Made by a program: the position numbers and the translations under genes | Notes under the pieces: generated by a model | Seen by the model: only the letters and a program-made list of their open reading frames with translations | The model's database searches: none | Told to the model about the DNA's origin: nothing | Shown: one piece after another, positions 53,126 to 62,520 of the stretch | Position numbering within the stretch: the first letter of the stretch is position 1 | Layout: every line of letters starts with the position of its first letter | Assembly (NCBI GenBank): GCA_013287085.1 | Contig: JABDEM010000001.1 | Span: forward strand, 163 to 64,162 | Reading direction: 5' to 3' | From: Gammaproteobacteria bacterium | Lineage (GTDB): Bacteria; Pseudomonadota; Gammaproteobacteria; DSM-16500 | DNA: 64,000 bases

Positions 53126-54790
53126 TTAAGGCTTTGTTTCATATTGCAGACCTTGTTTTAGATAGGTGATTATTCGATGTGCAGTGGGTAGTATTACTGA
53201 TTCAATCAATAATCCTAATAGGATTAAAAATAATGCATCAATGTAAAAACGATACCTATTTTCTTCAGAGCTCGTTGTAAAATTAATAAAAAGAGTGGTG
53301 TAAATGATGTTGCATAATATGTAAACGATGGTTAGTCTTTTGGTATCCCAAGTTAAATTGTTATTTTTTTCTAACCGAGCACCCACAATAACTATTATCG
53401 ATAAGAATAAAGCATAGCCTAACATATCCCATACAGAGAGAATTTTAATAAATAAAAACCCCGCAAAATAAGCAATACAAAAATGAGGCAAGTATTTTTG
53501 CAATCTTGTATACGCAAAACCAAATACCACAAGAAAGGGTAAACCATAAAATAAAAATATACTTTTATTGATATCAATAGAATGGATTGAATGGGAAATA
53601 TGAGGATAGTATGCGAGCCAATTTGTTAATAATGAATCGGGTAAATTTCTCGGGTTTCCCATTTCAGAATAAAAATAATTTGTTTTTGAGAAATACGACT
53701 CCCATCCTAAGTTAATAGAGGAAAAATAAGCATGCGGGTAATGAATTAAAGCAGCTATGGCGTTTTTACCATATTCTTGAGACATCCCAATGTTACCTAA
53801 AACATTGCGATGTAGTCTTTTTGCATCCGGGGTTGTATTTAAAATAGCAATGTGACTGTAATCTTTGTTTAATTTTTTTATATAGGCGTCTCGATATTTC
53901 TGAGCGACTACATCATAACAGTAGGAGCTGGTATAGCCCATATTAGCCATTTTATCAGGCCAACCATCAGCGGTGTGCGGGCATAAGGCTAAATCCGAAA
54001 AAAACCCTTTTTTAACTCCTTCCAATCTTTCTTTTAAAGTGACATTCCATTGCAGTGTCGCATTCGATAATACTTCACCTTGCCAGCTATTCAGTGTAAA
54101 GATATGGAATAGATAGTAATTTTTTGCGTAGGGTGCCAGAATTAATAAAAAAGGAATTAAACACGACTGTAAAATAATTTTTCTATGTTGTTTCAGAACC
54201 AAAAGCAGGATGAGTGTTAGAGGTATAAAATAAAAAATAATGTGATATAAAGGTCGAATATTGCATAAAATACTAATCGTTAGGAAAAAAAGAAATCCAT
54301 TTAGCCATGTTGAAGATTCTAGAAATTTCATAAAAAGATAGGTTGAAATTAAAATCAAGCATACAACAGGAAAATCATAGATACCCCAAGATTGATAAAG
54401 ATTGAATGAGGGGCTCAAAATAAACGCTAGAATTAAATAAGTGGTTAAGGTTTTGTTGATCTGTAAATAACGCATAATCTTGTATAATGAAGTAATCGCT
54501 AGAAGTCCAAGAATAGTATGTAGAAAATAGATACCCAGCTGGCCATCAGGTGGAAAAATTAGCGCAAATAAAAACGTGTAAGCGGTGAAAAGTGGGGATT
54601 GAACATGGTAATAAAACAAAGATTCCCAAGGATGTGCTTTTACTATTTCCCAGGGAATCCAAAATTGTGGGTAAACCATATCAGACAAAAAGGCGCTTCC
54701 AAAACCTGCGCCTACTAAACTATATAAGAATTGAGCTAAGAAAAAACAAAAAAGACAAAAGTATAAGTTGATATTTTCCGTACGGTGCAT
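53126..54790 (-). CDS. Multi-spanning membrane glycosyltransferase-like protein (GT-C type)
   Basis: The ATG at 54790 (MHRTENINLYF) is preferred because it avoids overlapping the GNAT gene and has AAGG upstream; an ATG at 54841 is also open. The 554 residues hold roughly twelve membrane helices. The first loop (GSAFLSDMVYPQFW) has acidic residues in the place of the catalytic loop of GT39/ArnT-type transferases. It would use a lipid-linked sugar and act on the periplasmic side. The family assignment is by topology only. It ends the MT-GNAT-GT operon. Confidence 0.72.
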   Translation of the reverse strand: MHRTENINLYFCLFCFFLAQFLYSLVGAGFGSAFLSDMVYPQFWIPWEIVKAHPWESLFYYHVQSPLFTAYTFLFALIFPPDGQLGIYFLHTILGLLAITSLYKIMRYLQINKTLTTYLILAFILSPSFNLYQSWGIYDFPVVCLILISTYLFMKFLESSTWLNGFLFFLTISILCNIRPLYHIIFYFIPLTLILLLVLKQHRKIILQSCLIPFLLILAPYAKNYYLFHIFTLNSWQGEVLSNATLQWNVTLKERLEGVKKGFFSDLALCPHTADGWPDKMANMGYTSSYCYDVVAQKYRDAYIKKLNKDYSHIAILNTTPDAKRLHRNVLGNIGMSQEYGKNAIAALIHYPHAYFSSINLGWESYFSKTNYFYSEMGNPRNLPDSLLTNWLAYYPHISHSIHSIDINKSIFLFYGLPFLVVFGFAYTRLQKYLPHFCIAYFAGFLFIKILSVWDMLGYALFLSIIVIVGARLEKNNNLTWDTKRLTIVYILCNIIYTTLFINFTTSSEENRYRFYIDALFLILLGLLIESVILPTAHRIITYLKQGLQYETKP

Positions 54791-54795
54791 TTGTT

Positions 54796-55275
54796 TTACC
54801 TTATAAAGTAACTTAGAGCCCAAAAATCCAATTCCCACCAATGTTTTTTGTGTAAAGCTTCTTTGATAAAATTTTCTCTTTCATAGAATTTCATTGCTCT
54901 TTCATCGTGCACGGTTAATTTAATTTTGTGTGCATTTTGATTTTTATAGTGAGATTTTGCTTGAGATAATAATTCTTTACCGATATGTTGATTTTGATAA
55001 TCAGGATGTACCATTAACCAAATGATAGTACCTACGCCGCCTTCTGGACCTGTGCCATAAACTAAGCCAATGATTTGATCATTTTCCCAAGCGCAAATTA
55101 AAAGACCGGATGGATTTTCAAGTCTAGGTATTAACTTATCAATTTTCCAGGGTGCTTGAAAATGAAAATGAGCTTCTTTAGGAAGGTACGAAAAATTGAG
55201 TTGAAGTGATTCTTGGAAGAAAATCTCAAGCAGGTGTGCATGGTTCGGCTTTGGAGAATGATAGGTAATGGTCAT
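54796..55275 (-). CDS. GNAT-family N-acetyltransferase
   Basis: 159 residues. IWLMVHPDYQNQHIGKELLSQA is the acetyl-CoA-binding Q/R-x-x-G-x-G/A element, and DERAMKFYERENFIKEA the C-terminal beta-bulge. The acceptor is unknown; an amino sugar fits the neighbourhood. Two bp separate it from the upstream methyltransferase gene. The stop lies just before the start of the membrane GT gene. Confidence 0.88.
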   Translation of the reverse strand: MTITYHSPKPNHAHLLEIFFQESLQLNFSYLPKEAHFHFQAPWKIDKLIPRLENPSGLLICAWENDQIIGLVYGTGPEGGVGTIIWLMVHPDYQNQHIGKELLSQAKSHYKNQNAHKIKLTVHDERAMKFYERENFIKEALHKKHWWELDFWALSYFIR

Positions 55276-55277
55276 GA

Positions 55278-55934
55278 TTAAATTCTTGCTTCTTTATAAA
55301 GGTAAGTCGTAAATTCATAAAGCCCATAATCCGATCGGAAAGAAATATGCTTTGAGCAATTTTCATGCAAAAAATCCGCTAGATTTTCATAAGACCAATA
55401 GAAAAGATCTGGGCGGCACCAATCTACATGATAATTCATCACATTAAAAGCGACTCCTTTTTGAGCTATTTTAAAAGCAGCCTGAATGATATGGCAGGCA
55501 AATGTCCGCATTTGATCCCAAGAGAGTGTTTGTTTTTCAGTCAATACCCCATTCATGAGGACATAATCGTAACTTTTTTCTTTTAAGGGATTTTTTAAAA
55601 TATCCTGAGTAATAAATTGATGATTGGGGTATAAAGCACGAGCTGATTTAATCATCGTTTCAGATAGATCAGATCCAGTATAAATAATAGAATGCTTAGA
55701 TTTTGATCTGTTTAGATATTCAACCAATCCACCAAACCCACACCCCAAGTCTAAGATTTTTAATGGTTTATCAATGGGTTCATGAGAAAAAAGATCTAAC
55801 ATGACTTGATAGCGCTTATCCAAATCAGTTTGGTTTGGCCAATCGACCCCTTTTGAGGTGGTCCCATGTTCTGCAAAGCACTGTTCGTAATGATCAACAA
55901 GAACGGTGTAATTAGGTTTATTCATATATTTCAA
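55278..55934 (-). CDS. Class I SAM-dependent methyltransferase
   Basis: 218 residues with KILDLGCGFGGLVEYLN (motif I), YTGSDLSETMIKSAR (motif II) and YDYVLMNGVLTEKQ (motif III). It belongs to the Methyltransf_11/25 type. It is a second methyltransferase in the glycan region and is co-transcribed with GNAT and GT genes. Two starts (55934 and 55925) are close together. It is divergent from the MBL-fold gene at 55998. Confidence 0.88.
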   Translation of the reverse strand: MKYMNKPNYTVLVDHYEQCFAEHGTTSKGVDWPNQTDLDKRYQVMLDLFSHEPIDKPLKILDLGCGFGGLVEYLNRSKSKHSIIYTGSDLSETMIKSARALYPNHQFITQDILKNPLKEKSYDYVLMNGVLTEKQTLSWDQMRTFACHIIQAAFKIAQKGVAFNVMNYHVDWCRPDLFYWSYENLADFLHENCSKHISFRSDYGLYEFTTYLYKEARI

Positions 55935-55997
55935 CTTGATAAATCAAGGGGTTTTACCTACAATTCAATGCTCCAATCCTATCAAAAGACCGGTGTC

Positions 55998-57461
55998 ATG
56001 GACAAGCTTACAATCACTTATGTTTCTCATGCCTGTATTAAAATTAACGGCAAGTTTGGCGGTTTATTAACCGATCCATGGATTTTAAATGAACCTGTCT
56101 ATGCTTTTACCACCTGGAAATTTCCAGCGGCTATCATGACTCCTGAAGAAGTCGCGAAAGATATCGATACTATTTTTATTAGTCATCCTCATGAAGATCA
56201 CCTTCATATTCCATCGCTTAATCAATTCCCTAGGCATTTGAGAATTTTATTACCCGAATATGTAGATTATCCGGGATTAAGAGCGCAAATGGTTGAGCGT
56301 ACTTTACGTGAATTAGGTTTTTATAATATTAAAAAAATTAAACCCTTCCAAACTTTAGAGCTTGGGGCTGGTACTCGTTTGACATTAATTCCTGCTGCAA
56401 AAACTAAATATTGGGATTGGGAAAATTCAGGGTTTGTTTTGGAGCATCACGGTCAAAAAATATTAAATATGAATGATTGTCCTTCGGATTCTGATGTCTA
56501 TCGTGAGGTGAATGAGCGATTTGGCGAAATTGATTTAGGGTTTATTCAGTATTCAGGCGTGTCTATGTTTCCGGGTTGCTTTCGTATGTCGGTTGAAGAA
56601 ATGCGAAAAGCCTCAGCGAATAAGAAACATGGTTGGGGCCAACAACGAAATATGATTGATTTATTGCGTATTAAACGCATCGCACCGTTTGCCGGAGATT
56701 TTGCATGGTTAGATGATAGATTGTATCACTGTAACTGGTCAAATCGAGCAACGCCTAAACTTTTCGAAGACTTTGTAAAACAAAACTATCCAGAAAAAAA
56801 TATTGATGTTGTTATTATGTACCCAACCGATACTTGGACATTAGAAGACGGTTTAACTCGGAATCACACTGAAATAAATTGGGATAATTATCTTGCTTTG
56901 ATTGATGAAGTGAGAGATAAGCTTCGACCTAAAGTAACCCAACTAAGAGAATGGTTAGATGGAGCGCCCGTTCAAAATATGTTAGAGCGAACGCGTTCTT
57001 ATTTGAGCCATATTAATCAGTTTGTTACTAAAGAACATGTGAATTTTAACGTGAATGTCCGTGTAGAGATTGAGGGCGAACATTCTAATTTTACATTTTA
57101 TATGTGTTCATCTCACGAAAAAGGATTTTACTTTGATTGGAATAAACCAAAACAGATTGATCAAACGCTTTATATTCGAGAAGCGTTATGGGCTGGTGTA
57201 TTGGATGCTAGAGTCTTGCTCACGAATATTCAATGGGCTGCGCAGCAAGAAGAACATGTTCCCTTTAGAATTGAAATTGCGCGTTTTTGGTTTTGGTTTG
57301 AAAATTATGTAGATCTCAATAATCGCAATATACAAGCTTTAGTTGACCGTGCTTTACATCCTCAGTTAAAAGAGCGCATTAGACCTATGCTAGGGGTTTT
57401 TCCAATCGAAAAAGAAACGATAAAACAACATGCTAATGCAGAAACTTGTACCACTGAATAA
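55998..57461 (+). CDS. Metallo-beta-lactamase-fold protein, unusual, with C-terminal domain
   Basis: From the ATG at 55998 there are 487 residues; in-frame ATGs lie further upstream (55968, 55866) but overlap the divergent gene. The MBL metal site is H63-P-H65-E-D67-H68 (ISHPHEDHLH), a full HxHxDH. The MBL domain takes up ~300 residues; the remainder (340-487) is a separate unknown domain. Related proteins include the UlaG group and the MBL part of CMP-Neu5Ac hydroxylases. In this context, a sugar-nucleotide hydrolase or hydroxylase component is plausible. First gene of a seven-gene run to 63732. Confidence 0.82.
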   Translation: MDKLTITYVSHACIKINGKFGGLLTDPWILNEPVYAFTTWKFPAAIMTPEEVAKDIDTIFISHPHEDHLHIPSLNQFPRHLRILLPEYVDYPGLRAQMVERTLRELGFYNIKKIKPFQTLELGAGTRLTLIPAAKTKYWDWENSGFVLEHHGQKILNMNDCPSDSDVYREVNERFGEIDLGFIQYSGVSMFPGCFRMSVEEMRKASANKKHGWGQQRNMIDLLRIKRIAPFAGDFAWLDDRLYHCNWSNRATPKLFEDFVKQNYPEKNIDVVIMYPTDTWTLEDGLTRNHTEINWDNYLALIDEVRDKLRPKVTQLREWLDGAPVQNMLERTRSYLSHINQFVTKEHVNFNVNVRVEIEGEHSNFTFYMCSSHEKGFYFDWNKPKQIDQTLYIREALWAGVLDARVLLTNIQWAAQQEEHVPFRIEIARFWFWFENYVDLNNRNIQALVDRALHPQLKERIRPMLGVFPIEKETIKQHANAETCTTE

Positions 57462-58425
57462 TCAAGCGGAATGGGAGCAGACATTACAATCTGTTCCGCA
57501 TACTTATGCGCACACGCATTGGTATAATCTTGCTATGCATCTCGCTTCAAAACGGGAAATATTTTTATATACCGCTGAGGCAGATAACTTTCGGGCCATT
57601 TGTCCTATTTCTCTCCGCAAAAAATATTCTGATGATCCCTATGATGTAACAACACCTTATGGTTTTTCTGGAATGATTACTGAAGGTTTTTTTGAAAATT
57701 ACATGGAAACGAGGAATTCGTTTTTTAAAGAACAAGGTTTTGTGTGCGGCCATTTTGCTATGCATCCTTTTTTTCAAAATGAATTAGGGTTGAGCAGCAA
57801 TCAATTATTTCCCGGAAAAAAAGCTTATTACATCGACTTAAGAAAAGATATTGATACTCTTTATAGTGAGCTTTCTACGGATCATAGGCAGCGTTTAAAA
57901 CAATGGATTAATAAAAAATATAAGATTGAAACAACTAAATCTACTGATTATGTCGATGCTTTTGTAAAACTATATGATTTGTCATTACAAAATAGAAATA
58001 CAGCTTCTATTTATAACTTTGGGGCAGAAGCCTGGAAGGCATTAATTAATTCCGAGTTTGGGTTTTTATTTTCGATTGTAGTGGATAATGAAATTGAAGC
58101 TTCAGCGCTTTTCATTTGTTTTGGTGATATGGTTGATTACTATATGATTGCATCCACTCCTGAGGGAAGACAGCATGCTCGAGGGATAATTTGGGAAGCG
58201 ATTCAGTTTTTTAAAAATCAAAATCTTTCCTGGATGCAATTAGGTTGCGGAGTAAGGGATAACGATTCTCTGGAACAATTTAAAGCTCGGTTTGGCGGAA
58301 TCGCGCACACCACTTATTCGTTGCGACAAATTTATAATAGCGAAAGTTATCAGGCTTTATGTGAAAAATATCAAACTGATCCTGATAATTTACAGGGATA
58401 TTTTCCGAGTTATTGGCAGAATTAA
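57430..58425 (+). CDS. FemAB/GNAT-like transferase
   Basis: 331 residues; it starts 32 bp inside the MBL gene. The body shows the split GNAT/FemAB pattern: LSTDHRQRLKQWINKKY and the C-terminal GRQHARGIIWEAIQFFK followed by WMQLGCGVRDNDSLEQFKARFGG, typical of FemAB-like (acetyltransferase_6) proteins of polysaccharide clusters. They transfer amino-acyl or acyl groups to sugars or peptides. The acceptor is unknown. Confidence 0.82.
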   Translation: MLMQKLVPLNNQAEWEQTLQSVPHTYAHTHWYNLAMHLASKREIFLYTAEADNFRAICPISLRKKYSDDPYDVTTPYGFSGMITEGFFENYMETRNSFFKEQGFVCGHFAMHPFFQNELGLSSNQLFPGKKAYYIDLRKDIDTLYSELSTDHRQRLKQWINKKYKIETTKSTDYVDAFVKLYDLSLQNRNTASIYNFGAEAWKALINSEFGFLFSIVVDNEIEASALFICFGDMVDYYMIASTPEGRQHARGIIWEAIQFFKNQNLSWMQLGCGVRDNDSLEQFKARFGGIAHTTYSLRQIYNSESYQALCEKYQTDPDNLQGYFPSYWQN

Positions 58426-58445
58426 TTGAAGGAGAATAGGTAACA

Positions 58446-59399
58446 ATGACATTATTAAAATCAAATACCCAACAATGGAAAAAAATGGGTGTTGTATTTG
58501 AAGTCAATCAAAACTCAGAATGGATGCATTCACATGCCTCATTCCCCAAAGCCTTTGTGATGGACGATAGAATTAGAGTTTTCTTTACTACGCGAGATAA
58601 AAATAATCGGGGTCGAACAGCTTATGTCGATGTTTCAAAAGATAACCCTCTGGATGTAATAGGTTATAGTGATAAACCGGTGCTTGATTTAGGAGATCCG
58701 GGTACTTTCGATGATTGTGGAGTTACCCCCAGCTCGATTTTGAAACATGAAGATAAGGTTTATCTTTATTATCATGGTTGGAATGCGTTGCAATTAACTC
58801 CTCATCGTCTTACTACCGGTATGGCAGTGAGCCATGATGATGGGCATAATTTTCAACGATATTCACGCGCACCGCTTTTTGATAGAACCGATAAAGAACC
58901 TATTTTTTCAAATAATCCCTGTGTTTTAAAAGACGGAGATATTTGGCATATGTGGTATTTATGCTTGGAGAAATGGGTTCCCATTAAGGGCCGGTTTGAG
59001 GGGCTTTTCACACTTTATTATGGTCACTCAAAAGATGGTATCCATTGGCAGCGAGACCATGTCGTTGCTATTAATAAAACTTATGATCATGAATGTATTT
59101 CCAATGCGAGTGTTATTAAAGAAGATGGAATTTATAAAATGTGGTACAGCTATCGTAGCGTAGTAGATTTTCGTGAAGGAAATGGCGCTTATTTAATTGG
59201 TTATGCTGAATCTAAAGATGCAAAAAATTGGACACGTCAGGACGATGCTATTCAATTAGAACGTCCAAAAGAGGGATGGGATTCTGTTATGCTGTCATTT
59301 CCTTCAGTTGTGACTCTAAATGATAAAAGATACATGTTTTACAATGGCAATGGATTTGGGAAAACTGGAATTGGGTTAGCAACTTTAGAAAAGGAGTAA
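58446..59399 (+). CDS. Five-bladed beta-propeller, glycosidase-like (GH43/GH130 superfamily)
   Basis: 317 residues. Repeated blade motifs are visible: FVMDDRIRVFFTTRDKNN, DKVYLYYHGWNALQ, GDIWHMWYLCLEKWV, GIYKMWYSYRSVV and KRYMFYNGNGFG. Together with DDCGVTPSSIL and NPCVLKDGD they give the GH43/32/130-type five-blade propeller. In O-antigen clusters, such proteins occur beside WbqC and FemAB-like genes and may be sugar phosphorylases, hydrolases or non-catalytic carriers. There is no signal peptide, so it works in the cytosol. Confidence 0.85.
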   Translation: MTLLKSNTQQWKKMGVVFEVNQNSEWMHSHASFPKAFVMDDRIRVFFTTRDKNNRGRTAYVDVSKDNPLDVIGYSDKPVLDLGDPGTFDDCGVTPSSILKHEDKVYLYYHGWNALQLTPHRLTTGMAVSHDDGHNFQRYSRAPLFDRTDKEPIFSNNPCVLKDGDIWHMWYLCLEKWVPIKGRFEGLFTLYYGHSKDGIHWQRDHVVAINKTYDHECISNASVIKEDGIYKMWYSYRSVVDFREGNGAYLIGYAESKDAKNWTRQDDAIQLERPKEGWDSVMLSFPSVVTLNDKRYMFYNGNGFGKTGIGLATLEKE

Positions 59400-59405
59400 A
59401 TTAAA

Positions 59406-60350
59406 ATGAGTCATTTTTCGTCGAGTGATATGACAATATCCTACAGTGATTTGTCCCCAGAAAATTTTATTAATAAAATGAAGCAATATGGTTGTTTGGT
59501 TATAAAAAATTTATTTTCGCCTTCTGAAATTCAGCATCTTGTGGCAGAAACTCTGGATTTATTTTATTTAATTAAAAATCTTCAAAAAAATAACTTATTA
59601 AATGCCAACACGCTGAAGTTTATAGAGGGCGGTCATCCCGCAGGGATATTGCCTAGTTTATCTTCGTTAGAGAGTGTTTTAGATAAGAAAAATTTTGTTG
59701 ATTCTTTAATGAAGTATTTTGGTAAAGAGAAGTTTGTTGTTAATGTTGAATCTACGGGTATTAGGCGATGTGATCCAACGCACTGGAAGAATTTTTTACC
59801 TTGGCATCAAGATATTTTTGACCGTGATGATAGATTTGTAACGTGTTGGATGCCTCTCATGGCAATTGATAGTGAAACGCCAGGCCTGGATTTGGTTCCT
59901 TTTAAGCTTACCCAAAAACTTGGGGAACAAGATGGTATAGATGTAGCTTATAATGGCAAAGGTTTATCCGATGATTTATTGAATGAAAAAGCAAGTCCTA
60001 ATCGCTGGCGTCCACAAATGGAATTGGGAGATGTCATTGTATTTGATCCTTATTGTCCCCATCGTACGAGTTATGATAAATCATTTAGTAAAGAACGTTA
60101 TAGTATTGATATTCGAATTCATCCTAAAGATTGTATCCCGGAAGCGTCTTGGAAAACAAACGTGATTAATTTACCTTCCACTAAAAATGTTCAATATGAA
60201 GAAAGTGCGTCGAACAACCGGACTTTGTTTGATTTTAGGCATTTGGTTTCATTAAATCTGGAATCCCCGACAGGTGTAGGCGTGTCTAAGAAAAGTTATT
60301 CATTTGCAAAAGCATTAATTAAGAAAATATTGCCAGGAAAAAAAGAGTAA
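59406..60350 (+). CDS. Phytanoyl-CoA-dioxygenase-like Fe(II)/2-oxoglutarate enzyme (second copy)
   Basis: 314 residues. The iron ligands are H134-Q-D136 (LPWHQDIFD) and H219 (CPHRTSY), and R231 should bind 2-oxoglutarate. It is longer than the enzyme at 50495 and only distantly similar, so this is no recent duplicate. It lies 6 bp after the propeller gene and 4 bp before the GT41 gene. A sugar hydroxylase is the natural guess. Confidence 0.86.
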   Translation: MSHFSSSDMTISYSDLSPENFINKMKQYGCLVIKNLFSPSEIQHLVAETLDLFYLIKNLQKNNLLNANTLKFIEGGHPAGILPSLSSLESVLDKKNFVDSLMKYFGKEKFVVNVESTGIRRCDPTHWKNFLPWHQDIFDRDDRFVTCWMPLMAIDSETPGLDLVPFKLTQKLGEQDGIDVAYNGKGLSDDLLNEKASPNRWRPQMELGDVIVFDPYCPHRTSYDKSFSKERYSIDIRIHPKDCIPEASWKTNVINLPSTKNVQYEESASNNRTLFDFRHLVSLNLESPTGVGVSKKSYSFAKALIKKILPGKKE

Positions 60351-60354
60351 ACAA

Positions 60355-61848
60355 ATGTCATTTATTAATTATGTAGTAGAACATTTAAATTATTTTTATG
60401 TTAAGGCTTTGGAAAAGGAAATTGGCCGCGAGCTATTTCTTAACAAGAATGAGCTTAATAAAATAGTTAAAGCTTATAAGTTTGGACTTAACCCCGAGTA
60501 CCATCCCTTGGTGCAAATCGCCAATATGCTGACTAACGCAGGTTTACATGAACGTTCCAATGAGTTTTATAGACGCTATTTAAAGAAAAATAAAAATAAA
60601 TTTGCTCATAGTTTATATTTACAAAATCTATTACTCAGCTCTTCTGCAACCAATCAAATTTTGCATGAAGCACATCGATATTGGGCGGAGCGCTATGAAA
60701 AAAAATCATTAAAGCCTTTATGGGGTGCGCAAAAAAATAGGGCAGTGAATAAAAAAATAAAGATTGGATATGTTTGCCACTTTTTTTCAAACAGTATATC
60801 GCAGAATGTATTTCTTCCATTTCTTAAAAAACATGATAGAACAAAGTTTGAAATATATTGCTATGATGATGGAGAAACTGAAGATAAATACAAAGTCTAC
60901 GCGGATCATTGGTGTGATATTAGAAAGCTGTCAGATAAAAAAGTAGCTAAACTAATCGCGGATGATGGTATTGATATTCTGCAAGAGCTGAATGGCATTT
61001 GTCTTATCAATCGTTTTGGTGCTTTAGCGTACCGCCCCGCTCCAATTCAAATTAATTGGTATAACCATACCTCGACCACAGGATTATCTTGTGTGGACTA
61101 TGTGATGAGCGATAAGGTTTCAATTCTAGATAGTGACTTACCTTATTTTGTTGAAGATGCTTATCGACATAAAGATTTTATCGCCGCGGTTCATTTTGAC
61201 GCCGAAAAATTTGGTCCTTTGGTTCAAATGACACCTGCTGCTGGAAATAAATTTGTTACTTTTGGTTATTTTGGTGCGAGTCACAAGATAACCCAGGAAA
61301 CAATTGAGTTATGGTCTCAGGTTTTAAATCTTGTTCCACATTCAAAATTAGTATTAAAATGCGCTACTTTAACACACGAAAAGTATCGTAAAATTTTTCT
61401 TGGGCATTTTTTAAAACACGGCATAACTGAAGCTCAAATTATTTTTGACGATTGGTCAGATCAAGCAACAACTCTCCAAAAGTATAACAACATGGATATT
61501 ATGCTAGATAGCAGTCCGGTTAATGGCGGTTCTACCATGTTCGAAGCTCTTCTTCAGGGAGTACCGGTCGTGACCTTAATGGGTAAAAGATGGGCTGCTC
61601 GATCAGGCCCGAGTGTTTTAACAACACTTAAACGCCCTGAGCTTATTGCCCATTCTCCGAATGAGTATGTAGACATTGCCGTTCGCTTAGCAAACGACAT
61701 ACCGCGCTTAAATGATTACCGTAAAAAATTAAGAGAAGAAATGCTTAGTTCGCCACTAACTAATTTTGATCAATTTTATCAAAACTTTGAGGAAGCTTAT
61801 TTGTATATGTGGAATAGGTGGTGCCAAGATAGAGTCAGCCACTCATGA
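60355..61848 (+). CDS. GT41-family (OGT/SPINDLY-like) glycosyltransferase
   Basis: 497 residues. After an N-terminal helical part of ~120 residues, the catalytic domain begins with KIGYVCHFFSNSISQNVFLPF. It has DILQELNGICLINRFGALAYRP, the histidine-bearing WYNHTSTTGLSCVDYVMSDK and DIMLDSSPVNGGSTMFEALL (donor-binding), the hallmarks of the GT41 C-terminal domain. Only a short TPR-like region precedes it, instead of the long array of eukaryotic OGT. It could O-glycosylate protein or act on a sugar acceptor. It overlaps WbqC by 4 bp. Confidence 0.88.
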   Translation: MSFINYVVEHLNYFYVKALEKEIGRELFLNKNELNKIVKAYKFGLNPEYHPLVQIANMLTNAGLHERSNEFYRRYLKKNKNKFAHSLYLQNLLLSSSATNQILHEAHRYWAERYEKKSLKPLWGAQKNRAVNKKIKIGYVCHFFSNSISQNVFLPFLKKHDRTKFEIYCYDDGETEDKYKVYADHWCDIRKLSDKKVAKLIADDGIDILQELNGICLINRFGALAYRPAPIQINWYNHTSTTGLSCVDYVMSDKVSILDSDLPYFVEDAYRHKDFIAAVHFDAEKFGPLVQMTPAAGNKFVTFGYFGASHKITQETIELWSQVLNLVPHSKLVLKCATLTHEKYRKIFLGHFLKHGITEAQIIFDDWSDQATTLQKYNNMDIMLDSSPVNGGSTMFEALLQGVPVVTLMGKRWAARSGPSVLTTLKRPELIAHSPNEYVDIAVRLANDIPRLNDYRKKLREEMLSSPLTNFDQFYQNFEEAYLYMWNRWCQDRVSHS

Positions 61849-62516
61849 AAATCGCTATTATGCAGCCTTATTTTATTCCTTACGCGGGTTATTTACGTTT
61901 GTTTTGCGCTGCAGATTTGTTTGTAATTTACGATTGTGTGCAATTTCCAAGACGAGGGTGGGTGCATAGAAACCAGCTTTATAATGCAAAAAATGAATTG
62001 AATTGGATAACGTTGCCTTTGTTAAAACAGCCTATGGATGTAAAAATCAAAGATTTGCGCTTTCGCGATGATTCGGAAGTGTTATGGCAGCATGAGTTAA
62101 ACCAATTTAAAGCAATGGAAGCTTTGACAATAAAATACCCAAAATTGTTTGAAATATTAAAGCATTTAAAGTTAACGCCGCGCGATTATCTGGTGAATTG
62201 CTTAAAAGAAGTGTGCCACATTCTCGATCTCCCGTTTAATATTGCTTTTTCTAGCCAATTGGATCTAGACCCAAATGTTAAGGGCCAGGAGAGGATTATC
62301 AAAATAGTCAAATACTTTGCCGGGACTGATTATATTAATTCCCCAGGTGGTACAGCATTATATGATCCAGATGCTTTCGCTAGACAAGATATTAAATTAC
62401 ATTTTTTGACTGGGTATCAGGGGGAATATTGTAGTATTATTGAAAACCTTATTAGCTTAGATCCAGAAATCCTTAAGACTAAGTTATTGGCTCAAACCCA
62501 GTTTAACCAGGAGTAG
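61845..62516 (+). CDS. WbqC-family protein
   Basis: 223 residues. AIMQPYFIPYAGYLRLFCAA, VIYDCVQFPRRGWVHRNQL and TLPLLKQPMDVKIKD match WbqC. The family is found in O-antigen clusters, where it is often an amino-acid or acyl transferase to sugars, although the reaction is still poorly characterised. It overlaps GT41 by 4 bp and lies 4 bp before DegT. Confidence 0.92.
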   Translation: MKIAIMQPYFIPYAGYLRLFCAADLFVIYDCVQFPRRGWVHRNQLYNAKNELNWITLPLLKQPMDVKIKDLRFRDDSEVLWQHELNQFKAMEALTIKYPKLFEILKHLKLTPRDYLVNCLKEVCHILDLPFNIAFSSQLDLDPNVKGQERIIKIVKYFAGTDYINSPGGTALYDPDAFARQDIKLHFLTGYQGEYCSIIENLISLDPEILKTKLLAQTQFNQE

Positions 62517-62520
62517 GTTT

